Shown: positions 27,050-36,690, numbered from the stretch's first letter. The stretch is DNA of 64,000 nucleotides from Comamonas denitrificans (GCF_017368815.1 NZ_JAFNME010000002.1:1-64000); one strand, 5' to 3'. Numbers and translations are program-made. The notes: generated by a model not told the origin, from the sequence alone.

Positions 27050-28729
27050 TTACGCTTGGCTTTGGCGCAGCTCGCGGCGCAGCACCTTGCCGACGGGGGT
27101 TTTGGGCAGCTCCTGGCGAAACTCGATCAGCTTGGGGTGCTTGTAATTGGTCAGCTTGCCTTTGCAGAAGTCGCGAATGGCTTGCTCGGTAATCTGCGGA
27201 TTGTTCACCACGACAACCAGTTTGACGGCCTCGCCGGTTTTTTCGTCTGGCACGCCGACCACAGCGCATTCCAGCACACCGGGCATTTGCGCAATCACCT
27301 CTTCGACCTCGTTGGGATAGACGTTAAAGCCGCTGACCAGCACCATGTCCTTTTTGCGGTCAATGATGGTGAAGTAACCGCGCTCATCCATGGTGCCAAT
27401 GTCGCCAGTGCGGAAATAGCCATCCGGGGTCATGACGCGGGCGGTTTCATCGGGGCGCTGCCAGTAACCGGCCATCACCTGCGGGCCTTTGACGGCAATT
27501 TCGCCGGACTGGCCGTGGACGGCAAAGCCATCGTCATCCACCAAAATTACATCCGTGCTGGGCACCGGCAAGCCAATGGTGCCGGTAAACGCTTTGCCCG
27601 CCACCGGGTTGCACGAAACGATGGGGCTGGTCTCTGACAAGCCATAGCCTTCGCAAATGGGGCAACCGGTTTTCTCCAGCCACAGCTTGGCCACCGCGCT
27701 TTGCACGGCCATGCCGCCGCCGACCGATACCTTCAGGTGGCTCCAATCGACCGAGTCAAAATCCGGGTGGTGGGCCAAGCCGTTGAACAGGGTATTGACC
27801 GCCGGGAAGGTGTGAAAGCGCTGCTTGGACAGCTCTTTGAGCGTCGCTTTCAAATCGCGCGGATTGGGGATCAAGATGTTTTTGCCGCCAATGTGCATCG
27901 ACAGCATCATGTTCACCGTAAACGCGAAGATGTGGTACAGCGGCAGGGCGCACACACTGATGATTTGTTCGCCACCGGCCAGCAAGCCCTTGAGCATGGG
28001 GCCGTACCAGGCCTCGGCCTGCAGCACGTTGGCAATCACGTTGCGGTGCAGCAGCACTGCGCCCTTGGATACCCCGGTGGTGCCGCCCGTGTACTGCAGC
28101 ACGGCGATATCGTCCGGCCCAATCTGGGGGCGGGTAAAGGGGGCGCTTTCGCCTTTGTGCAGTGCGTCTTTGTAGGCCACGGCCTGGGGCAGTGCAAACG
28201 GCGGCACCAGCTTTTTGACGTTGCGCACCACGTGATTGACCAGCTTGCCCTTGAACCAGCCCAGGGTGTCGCCCATGCTGCACAGCACGATGTGCTGAAC
28301 TTGCGTGTTGGCAATGCATTGCTGCAAAGTGCTGGCAAAGTTTTCGATGATGACGATGGCCTTGGCCCCCGAATCCTTCAACTGGTGCTCCAGCTCGCGG
28401 GCGGTGTACAGCGGATTGACGTTCACAATCACCAACCCGGCCCGCAGCACTGCTGCCACGGCCACCGGGTACTGGGGCACGTTGGGCATCATCAGAGCCA
28501 CACGATCGCCTTGGGCCAAGCCCAGCGATTGCAAATAGGCGGCAAACGCCTGGCTGAAACGATCAAGCTCGGCAAAGCTCATGTCCTTGCCCATAAAGTT
28601 AAACGCCACCCGGCCCGCATGCTGGGCAAAAGCCTGCTCCATCAACGCCACCAAGGAGGTGTAGCGGCTCAGATCAATCTCGGCAGGGATGCCTTCGGGG
28701 TAGTGGGCCAGCCAGGCGCGCTCTTGCAT
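27050..28729 (-). CDS. fadD: Long-chain fatty acid--CoA ligase
   Basis: A 559-residue ANL adenylate-forming enzyme that activates fatty acids to acyl-CoA. AMP-binding motif YTGGTTGVSKGAVLLH, the GYGLSETSPI adenylate loop, GYFRTGDIG (ribose-binding Asp) and IDRKKDMVLVSGFNVYPNEVE (hinge) plus the catalytic lysine near PKTPVGKVLRRELR are all visible. Start MQERAWLAHYPEGIP fits FadD. A single-gene unit with its own terminator and a candidate operator upstream. Confidence 0.95.
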   Translation of the reverse strand: MQERAWLAHYPEGIPAEIDLSRYTSLVALMEQAFAQHAGRVAFNFMGKDMSFAELDRFSQAFAAYLQSLGLAQGDRVALMMPNVPQYPVAVAAVLRAGLVIVNVNPLYTARELEHQLKDSGAKAIVIIENFASTLQQCIANTQVQHIVLCSMGDTLGWFKGKLVNHVVRNVKKLVPPFALPQAVAYKDALHKGESAPFTRPQIGPDDIAVLQYTGGTTGVSKGAVLLHRNVIANVLQAEAWYGPMLKGLLAGGEQIISVCALPLYHIFAFTVNMMLSMHIGGKNILIPNPRDLKATLKELSKQRFHTFPAVNTLFNGLAHHPDFDSVDWSHLKVSVGGGMAVQSAVAKLWLEKTGCPICEGYGLSETSPIVSCNPVAGKAFTGTIGLPVPSTDVILVDDDGFAVHGQSGEIAVKGPQVMAGYWQRPDETARVMTPDGYFRTGDIGTMDERGYFTIIDRKKDMVLVSGFNVYPNEVEEVIAQMPGVLECAVVGVPDEKTGEAVKLVVVVNNPQITEQAIRDFCKGKLTNYKHPKLIEFRQELPKTPVGKVLRRELRQSQA

Positions 28730-28796
28730 GAAAAACTCTCTTTCAGATGTCTGCTAGGAGGCTTGCAAAAGGCAATTCTCAAGCCGACGATAAAAA

Positions 28797-28812
28797 CGAA
28801 CGATAGTTCTAT
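28797..28812. promoter_or_regulatory. Candidate operator upstream of fadD
   Basis: The sequence GAACGATAGTTC (palindromic arms GAAC and GTTC, four-base spacer) lies about 70 bp upstream of fadD inside an A/T-flanked segment. It resembles the half-site layout of TetR-type fatty-acid regulators such as PsrA (GAAAC-N4-GTTTC). Assignment is inference. Confidence 0.3.
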
Positions 28813-28829
28813 TTTTATCCAAGGTCGTT

Positions 28830-28871
28830 AAAAAAGTCCATGGTGCTTTGTCAGCAACATGGACTTTTTTT
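28830..28871. terminator. Bidirectional terminator between fadD promoter region and pyrF
   Basis: AAAAAAGTCCATG (28830-28842) and CATGGACTTTTTT (28858-28870) form a long stem with T-runs in both directions. On the minus strand it ends pyrF transcription 29 bp after its stop. Confidence 0.85.
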
Positions 28872-28899
28872 CCTAGGAAAAACCCTTAAAAACGGTGAC

Positions 28900-29724
28900 T
28901 TAGGCCTGCAACGCCGCGTGGTTCAACGCAATGCGCGTCTCCAGGGCAACCGCCCGGGCCGCTGTCGCAAAGTCCATTCCCGCGCTGGCGTAAAGAATCG
29001 CCCGTGAGGAATTAATCACCATCGGCCCGCCTTGCGCCGCTTGCACCGTGGCCACCGCATCGCCCCCCTGTGCGCCCACGCCAGGAATCAGCAGCGGCAG
29101 CGTTGGCGCAACCGCCCGCACGCGCTCAATCTCTTGCGGGCGCGTGGCCCCCACCACCAGGCCCAGCTGGCCATTGGTGTTCCACGGCCCCTGCGCCAGC
29201 TGGGCAATGTGCTCAAACAGCGTAGGTTGGCCGGGCACATTCGCCAAAGTTTGCGCCTGAAAATCGTCCCCGCCGGGGTTGGAGGTGCGGCACAGCAAAA
29301 AGGCCCCTTTGCCCTCGTACTGCAAATAAGGCAGCACCGAATCCAGGCCCATAAAGGGCGAAAGCGTCACCGCATCCGCCCCGTAGCGCTCAAACGCCTC
29401 TTTCGCGTACTGCTCGGCGGTAGAGCCAATATCGCCGCGCTTGCTGTCCAAAATCACCGGCACCTGCGGCGCAACGCTGCGCATATGGGCCATGAGTTTT
29501 TCTAACTGCGCCTCCGCCCCATGGGCGGCAAAGTAGGCAATTTGCGGCTTAAAGGCGCACACCACATCGGCGGTGGCATCCACCATGGCAGCACAAAAAT
29601 CAAAAATTTTGGAAGCATCGCCGCGCCAGTGGGTGGGGAATTTGGCCGGCTCGGGGTCAAGGCCCACGCACAGCAAGGAATGGTTGCGAGCCGTGGCATC
29701 GCGCAGCATGTCAAGAAAGGTCAT
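28900..29724 (-). CDS. pyrF: Orotidine-5'-phosphate decarboxylase (class 2)
   Basis: A 274-residue TIM-barrel enzyme that decarboxylates OMP to UMP, the last step of pyrimidine synthesis. The class 2 signatures [35 protein letters not shown] (catalytic Asp-x-Lys-x-x-Asp) and [12 protein letters not shown] are clear. The start [16 protein letters not shown] at 29724 is chosen; a much longer open frame continues upstream over the next gene and is a shadow. The size suits the PyrF type 2 group. Confidence 0.95.
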   Translation of the reverse strand: MTFLDMLRDATARNHSLLCVGLDPEPAKFPTHWRGDASKIFDFCAAMVDATADVVCAFKPQIAYFAAHGAEAQLEKLMAHMRSVAPQVPVILDSKRGDIGSTAEQYAKEAFERYGADAVTLSPFMGLDSVLPYLQYEGKGAFLLCRTSNPGGDDFQAQTLANVPGQPTLFEHIAQLAQGPWNTNGQLGLVVGATRPQEIERVRAVAPTLPLLIPGVGAQGGDAVATVQAAQGGPMVINSSRAILYASAGMDFATAARAVALETRIALNHAALQA

Positions 29725-29783
29725 GGCTAGATTGTAAAAAAGAGAACGCCCGGAAAAGAGAAGGCCCGGACTGCCCAACCGTT

Positions 29784-30386
29784 TTAAGCCTGGCCGCCAG
29801 CGGGCAAGTTGGGCAAATTTGGCACCAAAGCCGCCAACTGCTGGCGGGCAATCGCATGCCCATGCGCGGCGGCCTTGGCAATCCACATCAGCGCCATGGC
29901 GTTGTTGCTGGTATCCGCATTGGCATCGCCATCGCTGGCATCGCCGGTCGGCCCCAGCCCCGCCGCATACAACAGGCCCAGCCAATGCATGGCATCGGCC
30001 TGCGCCTGCTCGGCCGCCCGCTCCAAAAAATAGTGGGCAATGCGCCCCGCGTCGTGCCCCGGCGCGGGCGGGGTGGCTGGCGCAGCACCGCGCAAGGCCA
30101 GCAATGCAAATTGGCTGCCCATCTGCGCCTGGGCCAGCGCCTCGCCCAGGTCGGCCCGCACCAGGGTTTGCACATCCTGCGCACTCCATGCGTTGGCTGC
30201 CTCGCCTGGCACACCCTCCATGGATTGCTGCACCGCCTCAAACGGCACCAATGCCCGCACCCCATCGCCCAGGCGCGGCACCAAGCCCTCTTCAATGCGC
30301 CGCTGCCAAGTGCGCACGCTGCGGCCCGTCAAGATGGCGGCGGTGTGCAGGCTAATCGAAAGGTGGGGGCAGGGCAGCGCAGACAT
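29784..30386 (-). CDS. Conserved hypothetical protein with Sel1-like repeat
   Basis: A 200-residue protein. Residues 1-60 look like a MerR/helix-turn-helix-type segment ([26 protein letters not shown]). The C-terminal half has a Sel1-like pair ([27 protein letters not shown] and [20 protein letters not shown]), usually a protein-protein interaction fold. An Ala/Pro-rich linker joins them. Function unknown; a DNA-binding adaptor role is speculation. ATG 30386 is chosen over an upstream start. It is divergent from the pilin gene and lies 59 bp upstream of pyrF. Confidence 0.65.
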   Translation of the reverse strand: MSALPCPHLSISLHTAAILTGRSVRTWQRRIEEGLVPRLGDGVRALVPFEAVQQSMEGVPGEAANAWSAQDVQTLVRADLGEALAQAQMGSQFALLALRGAAPATPPAPGHDAGRIAHYFLERAAEQAQADAMHWLGLLYAAGLGPTGDASDGDANADTSNNAMALMWIAKAAAHGHAIARQQLAALVPNLPNLPAGGQA

Positions 30387-30442
30387 AGCGGCATTGTAGA
30401 GAGCGGGCGCTGGGCCCACAGCATGGTGTTACCAGCGCGCGC

Positions 30443-30535
30443 GTGTCGTTATTTTTGCGCGACAAACCAGCGTGTCGCTAATTTTTGGCGACAAAGCCAT
30501 GGGTTTTTGTCCTTTGGCCCTGCGACACACTGCCT
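30443..30535. promoter_or_regulatory. Candidate PilR-type upstream activating sites
   Basis: GTGTCG occurs at the left of two spaced inverted repeats (TGTCG...CGACA), separated by T-rich spacers, and a further reverse element CGACAC follows near 30522. In Pseudomonas, PilR recognises clustered (C/G)TGTC elements upstream of the pilA sigma-54 promoter. The elements lie 35-125 bp upstream of the -24 box, a normal distance for enhancer sites. Confidence 0.5.
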
Positions 30536-30566
30536 TATCGCCAGGGCTTGCCCAGTGCGAGCAAAG

Positions 30567-30582
30567 TTGGCACGGTCTTTGC
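30567..30582 (+). promoter_or_regulatory. Sigma-54 promoter of the pilin gene
   Basis: TTGGCACG-N4-TTGC (30567-30574 and 30579-30582) matches the -24/-12 consensus with GG and GC ten bases apart, 46 bp before the pilin start. A ribosome site AAGGAG follows at 30617-30622. Confidence 0.9.
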
Positions 30583-30628
30583 TTAAACCTTTGCGTTTTC
30601 ATTTTTTACTCACTCTAAGGAGCTTGTT

Positions 30629-31123
30629 ATGAAACGTACTATGCGTTCCGTGCAAAAGGGTTTTACCCTGATCGAACTGATGATCGTTGTGGCGATTATT
30701 GGTATTTTGGCTGCTGTGGCTTTGCCGGCTTACAAAGACTACACCATCAAAGCGCGTGCAGCGGAAGTTGTTCTGGCCGCATCCCAGTGCCGCACCACCA
30801 TTAGCGAGGCCGTACAGACGATGCGTGCCGACTACGTGCCTACTGCCAACGGTTGGGGATGTGAGAATTCTTCTAATCCGACAAAAATGGTTGCTTCTAT
30901 CACAACGAGTGCAAACGGCGCTATCACTGTGACACCTAACTTTACCAACCTTGGCATTTCGGGTGCCTCTCCTTCCGGAACGCTCGTCTTAACTCCTTAC
31001 TTTGATGCCAGTACAGTGCTAGCACCCAGCACCAATGCGGCTCACCGCGGCGCTCAGATTACTGAGTGGCGCTGCACATCGAGTGGTGATATGGCTAAAT
31101 ACGCACCTGGGTCTTGTAAGTAA
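30629..31123 (+). CDS. pilA: Type IV major pilin (PilA family prepilin)
   Basis: A 164-residue type IVa prepilin. The leader [11 protein letters not shown] is cut by PilD before [21 protein letters not shown], the conserved N-terminal helix with Glu5. The C-terminal part has a cysteine pair (WRC ... SCK) defining a D-region. It builds the pilus fibre used for twitching, adhesion and DNA uptake. Expression is probably under sigma-54 and PilR. The next two genes occupy the position of pilin accessory genes in other beta- and gamma-proteobacteria. Confidence 0.95.
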   Translation: MKRTMRSVQKGFTLIELMIVVAIIGILAAVALPAYKDYTIKARAAEVVLAASQCRTTISEAVQTMRADYVPTANGWGCENSSNPTKMVASITTSANGAITVTPNFTNLGISGASPSGTLVLTPYFDASTVLAPSTNAAHRGAQITEWRCTSSGDMAKYAPGSCK

Positions 31124-31181
31124 TTGTTCGACTTTATCTCCTAAGTGATTTTGTGGAGATACAGGTACTACTGTTGATAAA

Positions 31182-31206
31182 AAACACCCCTTGGGGTGTT
31201 TTTTTA
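31182..31206 (+). terminator. Intrinsic terminator after pilA
   Basis: AAACACCCC-TT-GGGGTGTTT followed by a T-run of six. It separates the GC-rich pilA from the AT-rich gene beginning at 31222, so that gene needs read-through or its own promoter. Confidence 0.85.
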
Positions 31207-31221
31207 ATTTAAGCATGAATC

Positions 31222-32721
31222 ATGTACGATTTGCTTTTTTATCCCATAATATCAACTTTTTTACTATTAATTTCTGCTTTTTATTTGTTTGGCTCAAAAT
31301 CTACGGCTTTTTTTTCCATATTAATAGCGGTATTTAGTCTGTTTTTGAGTTTATTTTATTATGTGGTAAATTCATTTACTGGAGAAGGTATTAATGAGGC
31401 TGTATTTTTTCATATAATTTATGGGTTTAATGGAATTAATATCTTTAATTATAAGATAGAAATCTTTTTAATATTTTTCTGTATTTGTTTTTTTGTTTTT
31501 TTGATATTTTTTGCTAGAAAAAAAATAGTTCAAATTAAGCGTAAGCCAAGACTGCTTATTGAGTTAACAATTTTATTTGCTTGTTCATGTTTCTCTATAG
31601 CGGTTCATCCAGCAACTCTTGATATAGGGTTGATAGTTGAAAGTTTTTTTGCTTCACAAAATTCTATAAAATTAAACCAAGATCTAGGCGATTATCAATA
31701 TTTAATAAATAACTCAAAAAATAAAAAAAGCTTAGTATATATATATGCAGAAAGTCTGGAGAGAACTTTTTTTGATGAAAAAATATTTCCAGAGCTGGTA
31801 ATAAATTTGAAAAATTTAGAAAAAAAATCTATTTCTTTTCAAGGGGTTCGGCAAGCCCCAATGACAGATTGGACTATTGCTGGAATGGTTTCTAGTCAAT
31901 GTGGCGTTCCTTTGGCAACTTTTAAATCAAATAGAAATGATTTTTCTGGCATAGATAATTTTGTGCCTGGAGCTACTTGTATGGGAGATATTTTTAAATC
32001 TGCAGGCTACAAAAATTTTTATATTGGTGGTGCTGATTTGAATTTTGCAGGAAAAGGAAATTTCTATAAGAGTCATGGTTTTGATGAAATATTTGGTCTT
32101 AAAGAAATTCAATCTATATATGAAAATTCATTACCCACATCAAAATGGGGTATCTATGATGATGCGCTTTTTGATTTTTCATATGAAAAATATAAATCAC
32201 TTGCATTACAAAAAGATCCATTTGTATTATTTATTTTGACGGCTGATACACATGGGCCTAGTGGACACGAAACCCCTGAGTGCAAAAGTATAAAATATAA
32301 AAATGGCGATGTTAAAATGCTTAATGCAGTAAAGTGTGCTGATTTTTTAATTGATAAATTTTTATCAAAGATAATGTCTGTGAAAACAGAACAAGATGTT
32401 ATTTTTGTATTGGGGTCTGATCATTTGCAAATGAACAATGATGCATCTTTTATTTTGACAGAGCATGAGACTGCAAGAACTAATCTTTTCATGATTTTGG
32501 AAAAAGGTAAGGCACCTAAAATTGTGAGTAAACCTTCTTCTACCCTAGATATAGCACCAACTGTAATGTCGATTATGGGTTGGGATATAAATAATTTTGC
32601 TTTTGGTAGAAATTTACTTAGTGAAGAGTTAACTTTAGTTGAAAAATATGGTGAGGAAAATTTTTTCAATTCGCTAAAAAATTGGCGGCTGAATCTTTGG
32701 AAAACTTGGATTGAAAAATAA
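31222..32721 (+). CDS. OpgB/MdoB-like phosphoglycerol transferase, very AT-rich
   Basis: A 499-residue protein: about four N-terminal transmembrane helices (to about 130) and a periplasmic alkaline-phosphatase/sulfatase-fold domain. Shared OpgB landmarks are YAESLE (E177, metal ligand), PMTDWTIAGMVSSQCG (T218, expected nucleophile), LTADTHGPSG (D342/H344) and LGSDHLQMNN (D400/H401). It resembles the first two thirds of E. coli OpgB and lacks the C-terminal part. OpgB moves phosphoglycerol from phosphatidylglycerol to periplasmic glucans. Neisseria PptB, a related enzyme, modifies pilin. Position after pilA suggests a pilin-modifying role, which is inference. Base composition is unlike all neighbours, indicating transfer. 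Confidence 0.85.
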   Translation: MYDLLFYPIISTFLLLISAFYLFGSKSTAFFSILIAVFSLFLSLFYYVVNSFTGEGINEAVFFHIIYGFNGINIFNYKIEIFLIFFCICFFVFLIFFARKKIVQIKRKPRLLIELTILFACSCFSIAVHPATLDIGLIVESFFASQNSIKLNQDLGDYQYLINNSKNKKSLVYIYAESLERTFFDEKIFPELVINLKNLEKKSISFQGVRQAPMTDWTIAGMVSSQCGVPLATFKSNRNDFSGIDNFVPGATCMGDIFKSAGYKNFYIGGADLNFAGKGNFYKSHGFDEIFGLKEIQSIYENSLPTSKWGIYDDALFDFSYEKYKSLALQKDPFVLFILTADTHGPSGHETPECKSIKYKNGDVKMLNAVKCADFLIDKFLSKIMSVKTEQDVIFVLGSDHLQMNNDASFILTEHETARTNLFMILEKGKAPKIVSKPSSTLDIAPTVMSIMGWDINNFAFGRNLLSEELTLVEKYGEENFFNSLKNWRLNLWKTWIEK

Positions 32722-32747
32722 ATAATAAAAATATGTCATTTTTGTAA

Positions 32748-33488
32748 CTCCGCCTGCGTGCCAGCGCCATTCACCTTGCCATCAGCCTGAGCATTGCCAC
32801 CTTGGCCGCATGGCTGGTGTTTGGCTGGTGGTATCCGTACCCGTACCGCGAGCTGTCGGGCGGGCGTGAGTTATTTACTTTGGTGGTGGCGGTGGATGTG
32901 GTGCTGGGCCCACTGATTACGCTGGTGATTTTCAACACCACCAAAACCCGCCGCCATTTGCTGATGGATTTTTCAGTGATTGGCCTGCTTCAAGTGGCTG
33001 CATTAGCGTATGGGCTGTGGACGGTATTTGTCGCCCGGCCTGTGCATTTGGTTTTTGAGTACAACCGAATGGCCGTCGTTCATGCCGTCGATATAGAGCC
33101 AAGTCTGCTCTCCCAAGCCCCACCCGATTTGCAAACCTTGCCTTGGCGTGGCCCCACGCTGCTTTCGTTGCGACCACTGCAAGGCGGCGAGGTGATTGAA
33201 TCGGTGCTGCAAGCAGTAGGGGGTATCGCCCAGGCAGCGCAACCCAACCTATGGCAGCCCTACGATGCCGCCCGCGCTGACATCCTGCGCGAGTCGCGCC
33301 CGGCTGCGCAGCTGAAAGAGCGCTTCCCTCAGCACGCTGACACCATCGACCAAGGCGTGGCCCGCACAGGCCTTCCATTAGATCAATTGCGCACCTTGCC
33401 CCTGCTCTCGCGCAAAACCGCCTGGACGGTGCTGATCGACGCGCAAACAGCCAAGCCCGTGGGTTTTGTCGCGCTGGATTCGTTTTAG
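32748..33488 (+). pseudogene. TfpZ/TfpX-type pilin accessory protein, start codon lost
   Basis: From 32748 an open frame encodes RLRASAIHLAISLSIATLAA and WLVFGWWYPYPYRELSGG, the N-terminal membrane anchor of TfpZ/FimB-type accessory proteins that help pilin assembly, and continues normally to 33488 with four hydrophobic segments. Before it, ATG at 32733 is followed after three codons by TAA (32745-32747). No ATG or GTG start is available before residue about 70; TTG 32802 would truncate the first helix. The left edge coincides with the AT-rich/GC-rich junction, so the native start was probably replaced. It could still be translated from CTG or TTG. Confidence 0.7.
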
Positions 33489-33511
33489 CGCGGCCAATGT
33501 GCTTCTGAAAA

Positions 33512-33592
33512 TTAAGCTGCTTGCGCTTTATAAATAAGGGTTTCAGCATGAAAAGTGCTTGAAACCTTTTATTTTAAAGCGGAAGATGCTTG
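33512..33592. repeat. Intergenic hairpin repeat, copy 5
   Basis: Left arm AAGCTGCTTGCGCTTTA, inner GGTTTCA and TGAAACC, right arm TTTAAAGCGGAAGATGCTTG (imperfect). Follows the tfpZ-like gene by 24 bp. The rest of the gap (33593-33669) shows nothing further. Confidence 0.65.
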
Positions 33593-33669
33593 TATAAAGT
33601 GAGCGAATTGTGGGTTGTAGATGGGGTGTGTGTAACCCAACCTGCGGGTGGCGATGTCCAGGTTTTTCC

Positions 33670-33698
33670 TTGCGATATAAATTATTTGTTACTACAAT
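33670..33698 (+). promoter_or_regulatory. Sigma-70 promoter of the toxin-antitoxin pair
   Basis: TTGCGA (33670-33675) and TACAAT (33693-33698) are 17 bp apart. The predicted transcription start coincides with the ATG at 33705, and there is no Shine-Dalgarno sequence, so the toxin mRNA appears leaderless. Confidence 0.7.
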
Positions 33699-33704
33699 GA
33701 ATTC

Positions 33705-34031
33705 ATGTTCACTGTGATTGAAACGCCAGAATTCATCGTTTGGTCTGCCAAAGTTTGGTCTGATGACGAGCGTGCTGAATTTATTGGCTGGATTGCTGAG
33801 AACACTGAGGCTGGCGATGTCATTTCTGGCTCTGGTGGCCTGCGCAAAGTGCGCTGGTCTCGCGCAGGGATGGGGAAACGCGGTGGCGTTCGGGTGATTT
33901 ATTTCACCCGCACTGCGCATGGCGAAGTGGTGTTGCTATTGGTGTATGCGAAAGCCAAGTTCGACAACATTGGAGCCGATGTATTGAAGGCACTGAAGGA
34001 GAAATTTGATGCCCAAGACCAAAGACGCTGA
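33705..34031 (+). CDS. RelE/HigB-like toxin of a type II toxin-antitoxin system
   Basis: A 108-residue protein: MFTVIETPEFIVWSAKVWSDDERAEF, then GGLRKVRWSRAGMGKRGGVRVIYF and the closing segment LLVYAKAKFDNIGADVL. This is the RelE/HigB2-like fold whose members cleave ribosome-bound mRNA; basic residues in the KVRW and GKRGG strands are the likely active positions. It precedes its antitoxin, the HigBA order, with a 23-bp overlap. Toxic activity is inferred from family and pairing. Confidence 0.85.
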   Translation: MFTVIETPEFIVWSAKVWSDDERAEFIGWIAENTEAGDVISGSGGLRKVRWSRAGMGKRGGVRVIYFTRTAHGEVVLLLVYAKAKFDNIGADVLKALKEKFDAQDQRR

Positions 34032-34296
34032 AATGCAGGAATTTGAAGCTGCCCTGCTGCGCAGTGTCGATCAGGCGCTGCGCGGCGAATACGCAGCCGT
34101 TCATACGCCCCCACAAATCGCGGCCCGCAAGCGTGGGCGTCCTGCGGGCACGGTCAAAACCGGAGCCAAAGTTTCGACAACCATCCGCTTTGATCCCGAC
34201 CTGTTGGCCGCCCTTAAAGCCACCGGTGCTGGCTGGCAAACCCGCGTCAACGAGGTGCTGCGCGAAGCCGTGCGCCGAGGAAAGCTGACTGCCTGA
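34009..34296 (+). CDS. BrnA/DUF4415-like antitoxin
   Basis: A 95-residue protein whose C-terminal half (GRPAGTVKTGAKVSTTIRF, then DLLAALKATGAGWQTRVNEVLREAV) is a ribbon-helix-helix-like DNA-binding domain of the BrnA type. The N-terminal half is likely the toxin-binding helix. ATG 34009 has AAGGAG well placed at 33995-34000 and lies inside the toxin 3' end. It should neutralise the upstream toxin and repress the shared promoter. Confidence 0.82.
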   Translation: MPKTKDAEMQEFEAALLRSVDQALRGEYAAVHTPPQIAARKRGRPAGTVKTGAKVSTTIRFDPDLLAALKATGAGWQTRVNEVLREAVRRGKLTA

Positions 34297-34299
34297 GTA

Positions 34300-34373
34300 A
34301 TAGCAGCACCTAGCGCATACGTTTTAAGCTTCAAATTGGCATTTAGCCCTTATTCAGTAAGCGCAAAGAGCTA

Positions 34374-34378
<5 letters not shown>
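34300..34378. repeat. Intergenic hairpin repeat, copy 6
   Basis: TAATAGCAGCACCTAGCGC at the left and GTAAGCGCAAAGAGCTATTA at the right, imperfect. On the minus strand it directly follows the galE stop, which overlaps the arm (TAATAGCTCTTTGCGCTTAC). Confidence 0.6.
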
Positions 34379-35393
<1,015 letters not shown>

Positions 35394-35487
35394 AGGGTTG
35401 ATTTCACGGCAATGTGCCAGTTCAGCCGCTCCATGCCACCCACCAGCGGTGGCAAGTTGCGTGTGATGTGCAGGATGCAGGGCTGGG

Positions 35488-36618
35488 TCATGGGCGCTTC
35501 TGCTGCACCAGCGCTTGCCCCGCTTCGGTCAGCCGATAGCGCTGCAGGCGGCTGGTGGGTTTGTCGGGGAGGGTCATTTCTACCCAGCCTGCCGCCAGCG
35601 CGGGATGCAAATAGTTGGCACGGAAGGTGGGGCGATGTTTGAGACCAAGGCGGTGTTGTATTTCAGAAGGTGGCAGTGCGCCATCCACCAAAACCCGCAG
35701 CAACCGCACGACTGGGTCGGCGACTAGGTCGGTGACTGGGTCGGTGACTTCGGGGGTGGCTGGTGGGCGAGTCCCCTCTGCGCCTATGCCTGCGGGTGCA
35801 ATCACTTGCGTGGTGGGCTTGGGCCGCGCCACCACGGCCCTAAATTCATTGCCGCTGCGGTGGTCTTGCAACTCGATCTGCGGCCAGGCTTGGCGCGCCC
35901 GGTGAATGCCGCTGCCCAGCCCCCGGTAGGGCAGCAGGTGGGCGGCGTGTTCGCTCAAGATGGGGTTGCGGCGCTTGGTTTTGCCGTGCTGGATGTCCTC
36001 GGTGCTCAGGTTGCCGGGCAGGTGGCCGGGGCTGATGATTTCAATGCGGTCACGAAACACCAGGATGCGAATGGAGGCGCTGTCAAAGTAATCGCGGTGC
36101 ATCAGGGCGTTGACCAGCAGCTCTTCCAGTGCGATGGGCGGCACTTCCAGCTCGCCCAGGGTGTTAAAGCCCCTGCCGTTTTGCACGTGGTGCAAGTTGC
36201 GCTTGATAAAGGCAAAGCTGCGCTGAAACTGCGCGCTCAGGGTGCCGTCAATGTCTTCGCTGTCTTGGTACTGGGTATCGCCAATCGAGTTGCCATAGAA
36301 CGCCACGGCTTTGACCATGCACACGGGCAACCAGCGCTGGGGCTGCAGGCCAAACAGTAGCACTCCGGCCAAGGTCAGTTGCTGGTCTTTGAGCAGGCCC
36401 AGGCTGGCAAGGCTGGCGGTGTGCTCGGCTTCGGGGCAGGGTTGGTTAAAGCGTTTGCGGTAGTAGGCATCAAAAGCGGCCCAATCCACATCGGCCACGC
36501 TGGTGCCCGGCACGGGCAGGGTGTCGGCCTGGATCAGCCCGGCGTTCAAGAACATGCGCTGCATTTCTTCACCACCGGCCAGGAGGTGCTGGAGTTCTTC
36601 AAGGTGCATGGCTATCAC
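35488..36618 (-). CDS. ATP-binding protein of the AlbA_2/HATPase_c_4 family, N-terminally truncated
   Basis: A 376-residue product containing the HATPase_c_4 part: LEELLVNALMHRDYFDSASIRI (N-box) and IISPGHLPGNLS, RRNPILSEHAA, GLGSGIHRARQ, plus a C-terminal winged helix. Full-length members begin with a Schlafen AlbA_2 DNA/RNA-binding domain; here that domain is missing and the protein starts in the linker (LAGGEEMQRMFLNAG). GTG 36618 or ATG 36609 could start translation. The upstream side abuts the gyrB terminator, so the 5' half was probably lost. May be a nonfunctional remnant. Confidence 0.65.
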   Translation of the reverse strand: MIAMHLEELQHLLAGGEEMQRMFLNAGLIQADTLPVPGTSVADVDWAAFDAYYRKRFNQPCPEAEHTASLASLGLLKDQQLTLAGVLLFGLQPQRWLPVCMVKAVAFYGNSIGDTQYQDSEDIDGTLSAQFQRSFAFIKRNLHHVQNGRGFNTLGELEVPPIALEELLVNALMHRDYFDSASIRILVFRDRIEIISPGHLPGNLSTEDIQHGKTKRRNPILSEHAAHLLPYRGLGSGIHRARQAWPQIELQDHRSGNEFRAVVARPKPTTQVIAPAGIGAEGTRPPATPEVTDPVTDLVADPVVRLLRVLVDGALPPSEIQHRLGLKHRPTFRANYLHPALAAGWVEMTLPDKPTSRLQRYRLTEAGQALVQQKRP

Positions 36619-36646
36619 GGCGGTATCGTTTGGGCGGGCACTGCAT

Positions 36647-36690
36647 AAAAAAAGAGCTTCCAGCCCTTGCTGTAAAAGGGCTGGAAGCCA
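36647..36690 (-). terminator. Intrinsic terminator of gyrB
   Basis: GCTTCCAGCCCTT (36656-36668) and AAGGGCTGGAAGC (36676-36688) form a perfect 13-bp stem, followed on the minus strand by seven U residues. Confidence 0.93.

Noticed and set aside
28900-30189. Long frame extending pyrF upstream to 30189
   Set aside because: The upstream 155 residues are in a different frame of the Sel1-like gene and include no PyrF sequence; PyrF starts at 29724.
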